NCBI GenBank assembly: GCA_020346205.1
Contig: CP070776.1
Coordinates: 640,957 to 658,394 of the forward strand
Source of the DNA: Deltaproteobacteria bacterium
GTDB taxonomy: Bacteria; Desulfobacterota; Desulfobulbia; Desulfobulbales; BM004
DNA: 17,438 nucleotides
Direction: 5' to 3'
The number at the start of each line of letters is the position of its first letter. Position 1 is the stretch's first letter. The notes under the pieces were generated by a model, which was given only the letters and a program-made list of their open reading frames with translations, had not been told where the DNA came from and did not search any database. The position numbers and the translations under genes were made by a program. Of the stretch, positions 6,930-15,299 are shown one piece after another.

Positions 6930-9290
6930 TTACTGGGAAGTCAGGAGGACATTATCAACAGGGAATTTTTGAAAGATGTGGAATCCTGTAGATGTTTCTA
7001 TCACGTGACTGAACGCAAGAGGGGTAAGAGGCACAACTGCTGTGGCGATTTTTTCCATTAGTTCATTGGGAGCAAAGGGACCTACATAGCCTCCGTTTAG
7101 ATTGTACGGCTGGAGGGAAAACCGGGTGGCAAGTTCGATAAAATCTTCACCTTCGCGTAATTTTCCGAGAACAAGCTCAGTCTTTTCAACTGAAGATGTA
7201 ACAATATGGCGCAAATGGAGAGTAGTGTCTTTTTCTGAGGAAATATCCGGCATGTCAGGCTCATTTTTTTTCAGCTCCTGTAATAAGTTGCTACTGCCTG
7301 AATAACCAAGTATTTGTGCCTGTAATACTGCCCTGTGGGCTAATTCCAGAGAGCCTAATTCGCTATAGATAACGGCAATGTTATAATACATCTCAGCAAA
7401 ACCAGGGTTGAGACGAACACTTTGTATATATTGCTCCAGGGCTCTCTGCAGCTTATTATCAGCATGATAAATTATACCAAGAGTGGAATGTTTCATTGAG
7501 TCGTTTGGGCTTAAACGAATTGCTGCTTGCATGGTTTGTACAGCAGCAGGAAAATTTCCTGTTTTAGCATAGGATATAGCCAGGTTCTCGTAAGTATTGG
7601 AGTTGTCGGGATCCAGGGCAACTGCCTTATTGTATTCTGATATGGCTGAATCAAATTGCCCAGCTTTGGCGTATTGATTGCCCTGACTGAAGTGTTCTTT
7701 AGCTTTCAGGCGTGCATCCGGGCCAGGCTCTTTAGAAGAATTTACAGAGGGTGCATCGTCATTGTCAGAACCTGCTGGAGAGCTGAACGCTACTGAGTTG
7801 CCGGGTTTGTCCTGTATGAGATTATTTGTTGTGGAATTAGGATAATCCGCAACAAGCATGGCCAGGTTTTTTTGGGCAGTAACATCTCCCTGATCAGCAG
7901 CTTTTTGCAGCCAGTATATGGCACGATCCTGGTTTTGCTCTACACCCAATCCTTCTGAATACATGACCGCCAAATTGTTTTGTGCGGTAACGTAGCCTTC
8001 CTTAGCCGCTTTTAAAAGCCAGAAAGCAGCCTGCTGATAATCCTGTTCAACACCCTCGCCATAATAATACATAAGACCTAAATTGCTTTGGGCCGCAATG
8101 TTTCCGGCATCAGCTGCCTTTTGCAGCCAGTAGGCTGCTTCTGTTAAATTTTTTTCTACTCCCTGGCCGTTTAAATAGAGGAGGCCAAGATTGTTCTGGG
8201 CATCCACACTTCCATTTTCGGCTGCCCGGCGAAACCAGTATGCAGCTTTTCCTTCATCCATTTCATACCCTTCACTTCCGTTCAGGTATAACATGGCAAG
8301 TGAGTTCTGGTCGCCAGGGTCTCCCTTTTCAGCAGCAGTCATGTATTTATCTTTGACCTGTGCAGACTCTGGTCCGGTTTCTTTAGTTTCCAATTGTACA
8401 GATGTGTCCGGTAAACGTTTTAACGGAGCTTGTTCCTCAGAATCAGGTTTAGGTTCCCCGGCTTTATCATCAATTGTGTCAGCTTCCTGTTTCAGTTTGG
8501 CAACCTGTTGCCGGGCTTTGGAATAGCCTCCATCCGCTGCCTTAGAGTACCAATAAAGGGCCTGGTCAATATCTTTTTGTATTCCCATACCCTTTTCATA
8601 CATCCTGCCCAGGTAAAATTGTCCTCTTGGATAATGTTTTTCGGCAGCTTTTGTGTACCACTGAACAGCTTCCTGGTAGTTTTGCTCAACACCCTGCCCA
8701 GCTTCATATAAAGCTCCAAGGTTGGTCTGTGCTCTGGCATATCCCTGCGCTGCTGCTTGTTTGTACCAGTAAAAAGCCTTCTCAAAATTGACCTCAGTTC
8801 CTATGCCGAGTTCATACATGCGACCAAGGTATGTTTGCCCTCTGGCATATCCCTGTTCTGCTGCTTTTGAAAACCAGAGCCGTGCTTCATCATAATTTTG
8901 TTGAACTCCAACGCCGGTTTCGTAAAGAATTCCTAGGTTGGTTTGAGCTCTGTCCAGTCCCTGCTGTGCGGCTTTCTGATACCAGTGTGCGGCTTTTTCC
9001 GGGTCTTTGTCTATACCCTTGCCCAACTCATACATGGCACCCAAAGCCCTTTGAGCTTTAGGGTTCCCTTGCTGGGCAGCCTTTTCATACCAGTAAAGAG
9101 CCTGTGTGAAATTTTTCTTTGTGCCAGTTCCGTAATAATAGGCATCACCTAGTTGAAGTTGAGCTTCAACCTGACCTTGCTCCCCTTTGCTTATTAGATC
9201 ATCAATTTGAGCTGCGGAGGAAGGGGACGGTACCTGCAGGAGAATGGCTAATGCACAAAACAGGATCAATGCATGTTTGAAGTACTTCAT
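6930..9290 (-). CDS. Exported Sel1-repeat/TPR protein with C-terminal parvulin domain
   Basis: 786 residues with a cleavable signal peptide (MKYFKHALILFCALAILLQV, then SSAAQ), so it acts in the periplasm or envelope. Two blocks of Sel1-like repeats follow: six (about residues 35-265) and four (about 320-490), each of the form AQxxLGxxYxxGxGVxxxxxxAxxWYxKAA, joined by a charged linker. About four canonical TPRs occupy 540-670. The last 100 residues hold a PpiC/parvulin prolyl isomerase domain (about 690-776), recognisable by LRHIVTSS, FIELATRFSL, GGYVGPF and TGFHIFQKF. Sel1 and TPR repeats are protein-interaction scaffolds; the parvulin domain may fold or hold an envelope partner. It lies 29 bp downstream of the M99 peptidase gene in the same direction, so it belongs to that operon. 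The ribosome binding site is weak. Confidence 0.88.
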   Translation of the reverse strand: MKYFKHALILFCALAILLQVPSPSSAAQIDDLISKGEQGQVEAQLQLGDAYYYGTGTKKNFTQALYWYEKAAQQGNPKAQRALGAMYELGKGIDKDPEKAAHWYQKAAQQGLDRAQTNLGILYETGVGVQQNYDEARLWFSKAAEQGYARGQTYLGRMYELGIGTEVNFEKAFYWYKQAAAQGYARAQTNLGALYEAGQGVEQNYQEAVQWYTKAAEKHYPRGQFYLGRMYEKGMGIQKDIDQALYWYSKAADGGYSKARQQVAKLKQEADTIDDKAGEPKPDSEEQAPLKRLPDTSVQLETKETGPESAQVKDKYMTAAEKGDPGDQNSLAMLYLNGSEGYEMDEGKAAYWFRRAAENGSVDAQNNLGLLYLNGQGVEKNLTEAAYWLQKAADAGNIAAQSNLGLMYYYGEGVEQDYQQAAFWLLKAAKEGYVTAQNNLAVMYSEGLGVEQNQDRAIYWLQKAADQGDVTAQKNLAMLVADYPNSTTNNLIQDKPGNSVAFSSPAGSDNDDAPSVNSSKEPGPDARLKAKEHFSQGNQYAKAGQFDSAISEYNKAVALDPDNSNTYENLAISYAKTGNFPAAVQTMQAAIRLSPNDSMKHSTLGIIYHADNKLQRALEQYIQSVRLNPGFAEMYYNIAVIYSELGSLELAHRAVLQAQILGYSGSSNLLQELKKNEPDMPDISSEKDTTLHLRHIVTSSVEKTELVLGKLREGEDFIELATRFSLQPYNLNGGYVGPFAPNELMEKIATAVVPLTPLAFSHVIETSTGFHIFQKFPVDNVLLTSQ

Positions 9291-9319
9291 AGGCTTTAGT
9301 GCTTAGAAATTTGAAATGA

Positions 9320-10828
9320 TCAATTGTTTGAGAGCTCCACCCAGAACTCGCCAATGGTTTTGTTGTTATAGGTGGCAATTACTGGATAAATTTTTCCTTT
9401 TTTATCAACTGAATACCTAGACCAGAGATCCTGACTGGTATAAATAGGGAAATCGAGATCATTGCCGTCGTTAACTGATTTTGGCGGGGCAAAGCCTTTA
9501 AAATTTATAAGAACCTCACCGTCCAGATGGGGAATATTCGTTCTGATACCCTTGAGGATAAGACGGCTGTCTTTTTTAACTTGCAGCGTATCTCCTGCTG
9601 AAAGCGTTTGGATTGTGTCATTGACATTTATTACAAGTTCTTCTGCTTGAATTTCAGAAGGGTCTACAGTGGCGACAACTTCAGAAGAAACTGCCTCAAT
9701 AATTCCTGTATCCAGTTCAACCCAGCCGCATTCTTCTGAATCCTTACGGACAATGACTTTGGTGTTTTTTGAAATCCTAAAGGGAATGTGCGTATCATTC
9801 CTGTTGCCTAACCCATCTATATCAGCCACCATCCCTCGCTGGTAATTAGCAATGATATCTGTGATCAGGATTTCATCCCCAGGTTTAATCTTCAGGGTTG
9901 AACCGTGGGGCATGGCAAATGAAGGTCCGTCATTTACCTTTATGAGAAGATAATCAAGCTCAGGTTTTTTTAGATCCAAGCCGGGTGCATCCAGGATAAT
10001 ACCGAGATGCTCCATAAAAGTGTTGATAACAAGTTTATGTAAGGAGATCTTGGTTTCGAGTTCTTTTATTGTTTTTGAAGTTTCGACCCCGAAAGCAGGA
10101 ATATGAGCCTGGGTAAGGGCATAGTACGTTGCTGATAATCGTTGTTCAGGGTGGCTGGTTTCATCCGAGATAGTATCATGGTTATTGGGCCTGAAGTGGT
10201 ACCTCTTGTTTTCAATCTGGCTGTTTACTTTTTTTATGACATTCTTGGCAAGGCCTCCCAGGTTTATCGATCCCTGGTTGTCCGGTAATGCATAAAACTC
10301 AGCATCATAAATAATAGACTGGCCGTAGCGTTTTGGGTTTTCAATATTATTAATCCATTTCGGAGAATAAAAACCTGATCCCTCGTGCAGGTTAAGCAGG
10401 AGGTCACTTTCTGCGATAAGATGCTTCAGTACTACAACAACTTCTTCATCAAGGCTTTTTTTCATGCTGCCGTTTTGACCGAATTTACGGTTCATATCAC
10501 CGGTAAGCCCTTCACGCCTGTTTAACAAAATGGAATAAAAGTTTGCTCTGGGTACTACTATGAGGTTGCCTTTTTTCAGATGGATATCAGCATAGAGGTC
10601 CGCGGTCAGGTAGCTCCCGGGTTCATCACCCTGAATACCACCAATAAGCATAATGGTTTTGCCCGGTTCTTCACCTAATATCCTATAGACGTTAAGTTCG
10701 TGGTCCGTATTGGGCAGAAAAACCTCGTGGATTATCTGGGCCTGGATGTTGGAATGAAAAGTAAATATCTCCAGCAGGATGACTAAAAGGAGTATTTTAA
10801 AAAAATTGTTTTTCAAAAGTCTCACCAT
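9320..10828 (-). CDS. M99-family (Csd4/Pgp1-type) murein D,L-carboxypeptidase
   Basis: 502 residues with an N-terminal signal or anchor (about 8-30). The catalytic region (about 32-275) has the M14-like fold with the M99 variant of the zinc site: GGIQGDEPG gives Q66 and E69, and LLNLHEGSG gives H148; GVETSK gives the probable catalytic E249, and DMNRKFG (N113, R114) fits carboxylate binding. Gln in place of the usual zinc-binding His, and the Gln-to-His spacing of 82 residues, match H. pylori Csd4 (Q46, E49, H128) as I recall it. Two beta-rich domains follow (about 285-370 and 400-500), like the accessory domains of Csd4. The enzyme would cleave the terminal meso-diaminopimelate from muropeptide tripeptides in the periplasm. 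The ATG lies 3 bp after the stop of the upstream YkuD gene, so translation is probably coupled. Confidence 0.85.
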   Translation of the reverse strand: MVRLLKNNFFKILLLVILLEIFTFHSNIQAQIIHEVFLPNTDHELNVYRILGEEPGKTIMLIGGIQGDEPGSYLTADLYADIHLKKGNLIVVPRANFYSILLNRREGLTGDMNRKFGQNGSMKKSLDEEVVVVLKHLIAESDLLLNLHEGSGFYSPKWINNIENPKRYGQSIIYDAEFYALPDNQGSINLGGLAKNVIKKVNSQIENKRYHFRPNNHDTISDETSHPEQRLSATYYALTQAHIPAFGVETSKTIKELETKISLHKLVINTFMEHLGIILDAPGLDLKKPELDYLLIKVNDGPSFAMPHGSTLKIKPGDEILITDIIANYQRGMVADIDGLGNRNDTHIPFRISKNTKVIVRKDSEECGWVELDTGIIEAVSSEVVATVDPSEIQAEELVINVNDTIQTLSAGDTLQVKKDSRLILKGIRTNIPHLDGEVLINFKGFAPPKSVNDGNDLDFPIYTSQDLWSRYSVDKKGKIYPVIATYNNKTIGEFWVELSNN

Positions 10829-10831
10829 TGC

Positions 10832-12379
10832 CTAGATCCGGGAGTAAACTTCTCGTTTAATTTTCCAGCCGTGGTCATCATGAATCAGGTAGAGAGTTTT
10901 GTTGCCAGTTGCACTGTATCGATCAGAACGATACACCTGCCTGAAAGAAACACTGGCACCTTCATCTGTCCAGCTCACTGTAATATTTGATATATCGACG
11001 TTAATATATGTATATGATTTATTAAGCTTTGCTTTATGTGCTTTCCATTCAGCAAGGTTCTTGCCGCTGCTTCTGAAGTTTTTGTCGTAGAAGGCAATAT
11101 AGGGATCAATCTCCTGTGAAACCCAGGCCTGCCTCCAGTCTTCAACGAAATCCTTTATCTGCTGTTTGTACTTGGGAATAACAGGGGGAGCTACCATGAT
11201 TTTTTGCTGCTGCGATACTGTGTATGCAGCTGTTTTCATTGGAGCCGGTGTTGGTGGCGCTTTAGCAGCAGTAACTGGAGCCCGTTGATGTAGTTCTTTG
11301 TCCGGTGGAATAATTTCCTTGGCTGGCAATTTTTTTGGAATACCTGGTTGCGTATTTGAAAAAAGCTGGGGCTCGGCATGTAATTGTTCATTTTGAGAAC
11401 TGTCCTGCTGCGGTATATTTTGAGGAGTCAGAGCTGCCACCATTGCCGCAGAATCTTCGGCACTCTGCTCTGTCAACTGTACCTCACCGGTTGCCAGTGG
11501 ATGGGCGGCAACCTTAACTGGAGTTTCCGGATATATCTGCAAGGGGCTTACTCGCCAGATGCGTTTGCGTGCTGTCCAGCCCTGTTTAGGAAAATATTCC
11601 AGGTAGGTCCTGCTTGCTCCTCGCATGATAGTACGCTTAAAGGGGCGGTATATGAAGTCGCTTACTGCAACAGTCTGATTGCCAAAATTAACTATGTATA
11701 AGTAATTGTATTCAACATTGTCTGGTTTGATCTGTTCTGTAAGCAGCAGGGATTTTGCCAGAGTGAAATCATTTTCCGTCAGAAGTTGTGTCTTTGACTT
11801 GGTGATGGAACCAAGTTCCTGTACTATAACAACAGGCGTAACCACCTGGGTGAGATAGCTCTCAAGATCATCGAGATCTCGGTTTGCCAAAGTCACACAG
11901 CCGTTGGTGCTGTTTGGTTCCAGCTTTTTATTGGTGCCATGAATATAAATACCATCACCATTCCTGCCTGCCTCCTGGTCAAAGAAATTCGGGTAATCGA
12001 GGTGAAATGCCTTGTCACCAAAAATGGTGATTTTATCATCTCTGAATATCTGGGTGATGAAGTAGATTCCTTCGGGGGTCTTCTCGTCACCACTGATTTC
12101 TTTGATGCCGAAATTTTCTCCAGTGGCAACTGGATAATCAGCCACTACCCTCAATTCATTGTCAAATTCCAGGACCCGTAAACGCTGCAGGTTCTTTTCA
12201 ACAAGGATGAGGTAAACAGGTTCTTTGGCTACCTTTACATTAAATAGCTCAACCAACTCATCTGTTGCAGAGGAAGCCTGAGGTGCTGTTGATGGCTTCA
12301 GGGCACCGGTGGAAATATCTGAGAAGAGTGAAAAAAAGATTACAACAACTATTATTACAAGGCTATTATAGGATTTCAT
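10832..12379 (-). CDS. YkuD-domain L,D-peptidase with C-terminal NTF2-like domain (Csd6/Pgp2-type)
   Basis: 515 residues. A signal peptide (about 5-26) is followed by a YkuD catalytic domain (about 53-187) with H147 in IYIHGTN and the nucleophile C161 in NSTNGCVTL. The usual SHGC becomes TNGC, as in the Csd6-like branch. Residues about 205-300 form a middle domain, 300-400 is a Pro/Ala/Gln-rich linker, and residues about 405-515 (QIKDFVEDWRQAWVSQEID to WKIKREVYSRI) are an NTF2/SnoaL-like domain. YkuD plus NTF2 is the architecture of H. pylori Csd6 and C. jejuni Pgp2, which remove the terminal D-Ala from tetrapeptides rather than cross-link. I infer the same here, though L,D-transpeptidase activity cannot be excluded. 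First gene of the operon; no strong ribosome binding site precedes the ATG. Confidence 0.85.
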   Translation of the reverse strand: MKSYNSLVIIVVVIFFSLFSDISTGALKPSTAPQASSATDELVELFNVKVAKEPVYLILVEKNLQRLRVLEFDNELRVVADYPVATGENFGIKEISGDEKTPEGIYFITQIFRDDKITIFGDKAFHLDYPNFFDQEAGRNGDGIYIHGTNKKLEPNSTNGCVTLANRDLDDLESYLTQVVTPVVIVQELGSITKSKTQLLTENDFTLAKSLLLTEQIKPDNVEYNYLYIVNFGNQTVAVSDFIYRPFKRTIMRGASRTYLEYFPKQGWTARKRIWRVSPLQIYPETPVKVAAHPLATGEVQLTEQSAEDSAAMVAALTPQNIPQQDSSQNEQLHAEPQLFSNTQPGIPKKLPAKEIIPPDKELHQRAPVTAAKAPPTPAPMKTAAYTVSQQQKIMVAPPVIPKYKQQIKDFVEDWRQAWVSQEIDPYIAFYDKNFRSSGKNLAEWKAHKAKLNKSYTYINVDISNITVSWTDEGASVSFRQVYRSDRYSATGNKTLYLIHDDHGWKIKREVYSRI

Positions 12380-12406
12380 TGCGTCAGTGAAATATACTGC
12401 TCATGA

Positions 12407-12448
12407 GCTAGTGAGACTAGCGGTGATGCCTTGCAGGCATAAACCTGC
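12407..12448 (-). repeat. Tandem hairpins in the leader of the YkuD-M99 operon
   Basis: GCTAGT (12407-12412)/ACTAGC (12416-12421) is a perfect 6-bp stem with a 3-nt loop. Next to it, ATGCC (12426-12430) pairs with GGCAT (12436-12440), and in competition GCAGG (12433-12437) pairs with CCTGC (12444-12448). On the minus strand they lie 28-70 nt upstream of the YkuD start codon, in its likely 5' leader. No known riboswitch consensus was recognised. Confidence 0.45.
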
Positions 12449-12715
12449 TAGGAGATATTGAAAAGATGAATTCATATTACTTATATTTTCCTTCAAAATT
12501 GCTAATTATATGTAGAGTAAAATTTAAGAAAAATTTTTTTGCGAAACACTGCTTCAAATAAAATAAAGCAATATTTCAAATTACAAAGAATACATAATAC
12601 TGTCAAGTTGTTAGGATATGGACTGGGATGAGTCTAACATATCAATTGGGCAAATATACCTCCACGGATAGATATAAATCCTCAGGACAAGTCTTTTTAA
12701 GAGCCACTTTTTTTC

Positions 12716-12742
12716 TTGACAATTCACACTCCTCTTAATAAT
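12716..12742 (+). promoter_or_regulatory. Probable sat promoter
   Basis: A perfect -35 hexamer TTGACA (12716-12721) is followed by AATAAT (12737-12742; 5 of 6, 15-bp spacer). TAATGT (12739-12744) would give an ideal 17-bp spacer but a poorer match. Transcription would begin near 12749, leaving a leader of about 75 nt before the sat ATG. Confidence 0.6.
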
Positions 12743-12825
12743 GTTGGGCGCGAAAATGAATCAAGGTTCAGTTTATTCGCTGTCCATTTTTTATCATTTA
12801 TAAATCACTGATAAGGAGAACAATT

Positions 12826-14109
12826 ATGTCGAAATTAGTACCACCACATGGCGGAAAAGGTTTGGTATGCTGCCTGCTGCATGGCTCTGAGCTTGAGGCA
12901 GAAAAGGAAAAAGCAGCATCATTGAAAAAGATTTCTATTTCCGGACGTGAGAACGGCGACCTCATCATGATGGGTATCGGCGGTTTCAGCCCCCTGGACG
13001 GTTTCATGACCAAGGCTGACTGGAAAGGTGTTTGCGAAAATATGCAGATTGCAGACGGCACCTTCTGGCCAGTACCGGTAACCCTGTCCTGCTCCAAGGA
13101 AGATGCTGATGCCATCACAACAGGTGACGAAATTGCCCTTGAAAATGCTGACGGCCAGATCATGGCAACCATGAAAGTGACCGAAAAGTATGAGATGACC
13201 GAAGCTGAAAAGCGCTGGGAATGTGAAAAGATTTTCATGGGCCAGGGCGAAGACAGTGTCGACGGCAAGTTCTGGGAAGTTGCCATTGAAGATCATCCAG
13301 GCGTACAGATGGTCATGGGCCAGAAAGAATATAATCTTGCCGGTCCTGTTAAAGTACTGAGCGAGGGAGACTTTCCGGAGAAATTCCCAGGTGTTTACAT
13401 GACCCCGAAGCAGGCCCGTGCCAAGTTTGATGAGAAAGGCTGGGGAAAGGTAGCTGCTCTGCAGCTCAGAAACCCCATGCACCGCTCCCATGAGTACCTG
13501 GCCAAGATCGCCATTGAAGTATGTGATGGTGTCTTCATCCATTCACTGGTGGGTTCTTTGAAACCTGGTGATATTCCTGCCGATGTTCGTGTTAAGTGTA
13601 TTGATACCCTTATCGAGCATTACTTTTCTAAAGAAAACGTAGTCCAGGGTGGCTATCCGCTTGATATGCGTTATGCCGGTCCCCGTGAAGGTCTTCTCCA
13701 TGCTACCTTCCGTCAGAACTACGGTGTTAACCGCATGCTTATCGGCCGTGACCATGCCGGTGTAGGCGATTTCTACGGCATGTTTGAAGCCCAGGATATC
13801 TTTGAAACCATTCCCAAGCCAGAGGGTGCAGGCAAAGCACTTCTCTGCCAGCCGCTGAATATCGACTGGACTTTCTACTGCTACAAGTGCGATGGAATGG
13901 CATCACTGAGAACCTGCAACCATACCAAGGAAGACCGCGTTATCCTTTCCGGCACCAAACTGAGGAAAGCCCTTTCCGAAGGTGCTGATATCCCGGATCA
14001 CTTCGGTCGTGATGAAGTTTTGGTTATTCTGCGTGAATACTATGAAGGCTTAACCGAGAAAGTAGAGGTTAAAATGCAGAAAGCCGCTTCCGGTGATGAG
14101 ATTAAGTAA
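12826..14109 (+). CDS. sat: Sulfate adenylyltransferase (ATP sulfurylase), dissimilatory type
   Basis: 427-residue cytoplasmic enzyme that activates sulfate with ATP to adenosine 5'-phosphosulfate, the first step of dissimilatory sulfate reduction. The catalytic [10 protein letters not shown] motif (residues 213-222) and [12 protein letters not shown] are intact. C352, C355, C364 and H366 (CYKC, then TCNH) form the zinc-binding cluster of the bacterial/archaeal homo-oligomeric type. There is no APS kinase domain, as expected for respiratory enzymes. The ATG has AAGGAG (12813-12818) 7 nt upstream. Codon choice looks more biased and GC-richer than in the neighbours, consistent with very high expression. 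It stands alone between its own promoter and terminator; aprAB and qmo are not in the window. Confidence 0.95.
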   Translation: MSKLVPPHGGKGLVCCLLHGSELEAEKEKAASLKKISISGRENGDLIMMGIGGFSPLDGFMTKADWKGVCENMQIADGTFWPVPVTLSCSKEDADAITTGDEIALENADGQIMATMKVTEKYEMTEAEKRWECEKIFMGQGEDSVDGKFWEVAIEDHPGVQMVMGQKEYNLAGPVKVLSEGDFPEKFPGVYMTPKQARAKFDEKGWGKVAALQLRNPMHRSHEYLAKIAIEVCDGVFIHSLVGSLKPGDIPADVRVKCIDTLIEHYFSKENVVQGGYPLDMRYAGPREGLLHATFRQNYGVNRMLIGRDHAGVGDFYGMFEAQDIFETIPKPEGAGKALLCQPLNIDWTFYCYKCDGMASLRTCNHTKEDRVILSGTKLRKALSEGADIPDHFGRDEVLVILREYYEGLTEKVEVKMQKAASGDEIK

Positions 14110-14138
14110 GACAGTCTCTGTAATACATTGCTTTCAAA

Positions 14139-14169
14139 GGGAGATGCCGCAAGGTGTCTCCCTTTTTTT
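14139..14169 (+). terminator. Intrinsic terminator of sat
   Basis: GGGAGATGCC (14139-14148) and GGTGTCTCCC (14153-14162) form a 10-bp stem (two G-T pairs) capped by a GCAA tetraloop and followed by seven T residues (14163-14169). It lies 29 bp after the sat stop and separates sat from the kinase-like gene. Confidence 0.93.
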
Positions 14170-14276
14170 ATTTGTTTATTAATTGCCTGCAATGCTTAAA
14201 TTTTAAGTAGAAGCACTGCTTGGGAATTATAGCGAGTGAATTGTTCTTACAGAGGATTTGTGATACAACAAAAAAT

Positions 14277-15269
14277 ATGGAAACAGAAGCAGTCAAGGAT
14301 ATTGAATCATCTTATTCCTTCAATCAACTGCAGGAGATGATAGCTGCCTACCTGGGGTCAGATAATGTTCCTCGGCGTTTCAAGATTATCACCGATACAT
14401 CGGATTTCTTCCGGGTAGATTATAATGATGTGGTCATCCTTGCCGGTGTGCCTTACCTGATGCGCAATTATACCCGGGAGGGCAGGTTCGGCCTGGACGA
14501 TGAACCCAAGTACTGGGTCCGAAAGGCCATTGATCTAAAAAACAGGAAAGCAAAGATAATAAAGCTTGTTTTTCACGAGGAAATCGATGCCCGGGTTGGT
14601 GACATGGTTTTCAAGTGCGTCCGTAGTCCGGGGAAAGAGGCAGCCATACTGGAAATGGTTGCAGAACATAGAAATTTCATGCACGGTATTGCAATACGCG
14701 ATACGGCGGGCAACATTGTCAGGATCCTAGATTTTATCCAGGGCAAACGTTTTGATGATCTTATTTTCAAGCTGGCTGAAAACCATGAAAAGTTTTTCCA
14801 TGAACATCTGCCCGATTATCTAGCGATATTTGGTGAAATGGTTAAGGCCATTGAATTTCTACATGATCAGGGGCAGAAGCATGGAGATATACGCCGCGAT
14901 CATATTCTATTCGATAGAAATACTGGTGATTACCGTTGGATTGACTTTGATTACGACTACTACCATACAGCTAATATGTTCGGTTATGACCTGTTCGGAC
15001 TGGGTAACATACTTGTTTTTCTTGTTGGGGGAGGGGATATAACTGTTCAGGAATTGCTTGCCAGAGAGTCGCCGCACCTGGAGAAATTATCACCAGATGA
15101 TATGAATATCATTTTTAATAACCGGGTGGCAAACATCCAAAAAATCTACCCGTATGTTCCGGATGAATTAAATTATATCCTTCTGCACTTTTCAAATGGG
15201 GCAAATCTGTATTATGAAAATACAAGACAATTGCTGGAGGATCTTGAAGAGGTAAAAATCAGCGCGTAA
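14277..15269 (+). CDS. Protein-kinase-fold protein (putative atypical kinase)
   Basis: 330 residues from the ATG at 14277; an in-frame TTG at 14220 would add 19 residues, and neither has a good ribosome binding site. Kinase features: a probable ATP lysine in AKIIKLVF (K96), a candidate helix-C glutamate (E121 or E126), the catalytic loop HGDIRRDHILF (H202, D204), and IDFDYDY (D223) in the place of DFG. The metal-binding asparagine expected in HGDxxxxN is a histidine (H209). The glycine-rich loop is not obvious, and about 70 N-terminal residues before the kinase core are unassigned. No signal peptide or membrane segment. The substrate is unknown; activity is uncertain because of the Asn-to-His change. 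It is followed 30 bp later by a universal stress protein gene, probably co-transcribed. Confidence 0.75.
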   Translation: METEAVKDIESSYSFNQLQEMIAAYLGSDNVPRRFKIITDTSDFFRVDYNDVVILAGVPYLMRNYTREGRFGLDDEPKYWVRKAIDLKNRKAKIIKLVFHEEIDARVGDMVFKCVRSPGKEAAILEMVAEHRNFMHGIAIRDTAGNIVRILDFIQGKRFDDLIFKLAENHEKFFHEHLPDYLAIFGEMVKAIEFLHDQGQKHGDIRRDHILFDRNTGDYRWIDFDYDYYHTANMFGYDLFGLGNILVFLVGGGDITVQELLARESPHLEKLSPDDMNIIFNNRVANIQKIYPYVPDELNYILLHFSNGANLYYENTRQLLEDLEEVKISA

Positions 15270-15299
15270 AGCATCGCAGTTACCCTAGAGGATAAAGTC

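Larger units (their letters stand above)
12380..12825. other. Divergent intergenic region between the cell-wall operon and sat
   Basis: 446 bp without a convincing gene. The left part (12380-12450) would be the leader of the minus-strand operon and holds compact hairpins; the middle (12480-12640) is very AT-rich; the right part holds the sat promoter and ribosome binding site. A 31-codon plus-strand frame at 12466-12561 is AT-rich and not called. Confidence 0.55.

Noticed and set aside
8492..8785. 97-codon minus-strand frame within the Sel1 gene
   Set aside because: It is an out-of-frame echo of the periodic repeat coding sequence.
12380..12450. Possible cyclic-di-GMP or other known riboswitch upstream of the YkuD gene
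   Set aside because: The hairpins lack the conserved GEMM core (GACGCAAAGCC-type segment) and match no other class I know.
12466..12561. 31-codon plus-strand frame with AGGAG 11 nt upstream
   Set aside because: Very AT-rich, Lys/Phe-heavy low-complexity product, spacing too long, and no supporting feature.
12919..13542. 207-codon minus-strand frame opposite sat
   Set aside because: The length reflects the biased codon use of sat on the other strand; no known domain.
14220..14276. TTG-initiated N-terminal extension of the kinase-like gene
   Set aside because: No ribosome binding site for the TTG, and the extension shows no conserved-looking sequence; the ATG at 14277 is preferred but not proven.
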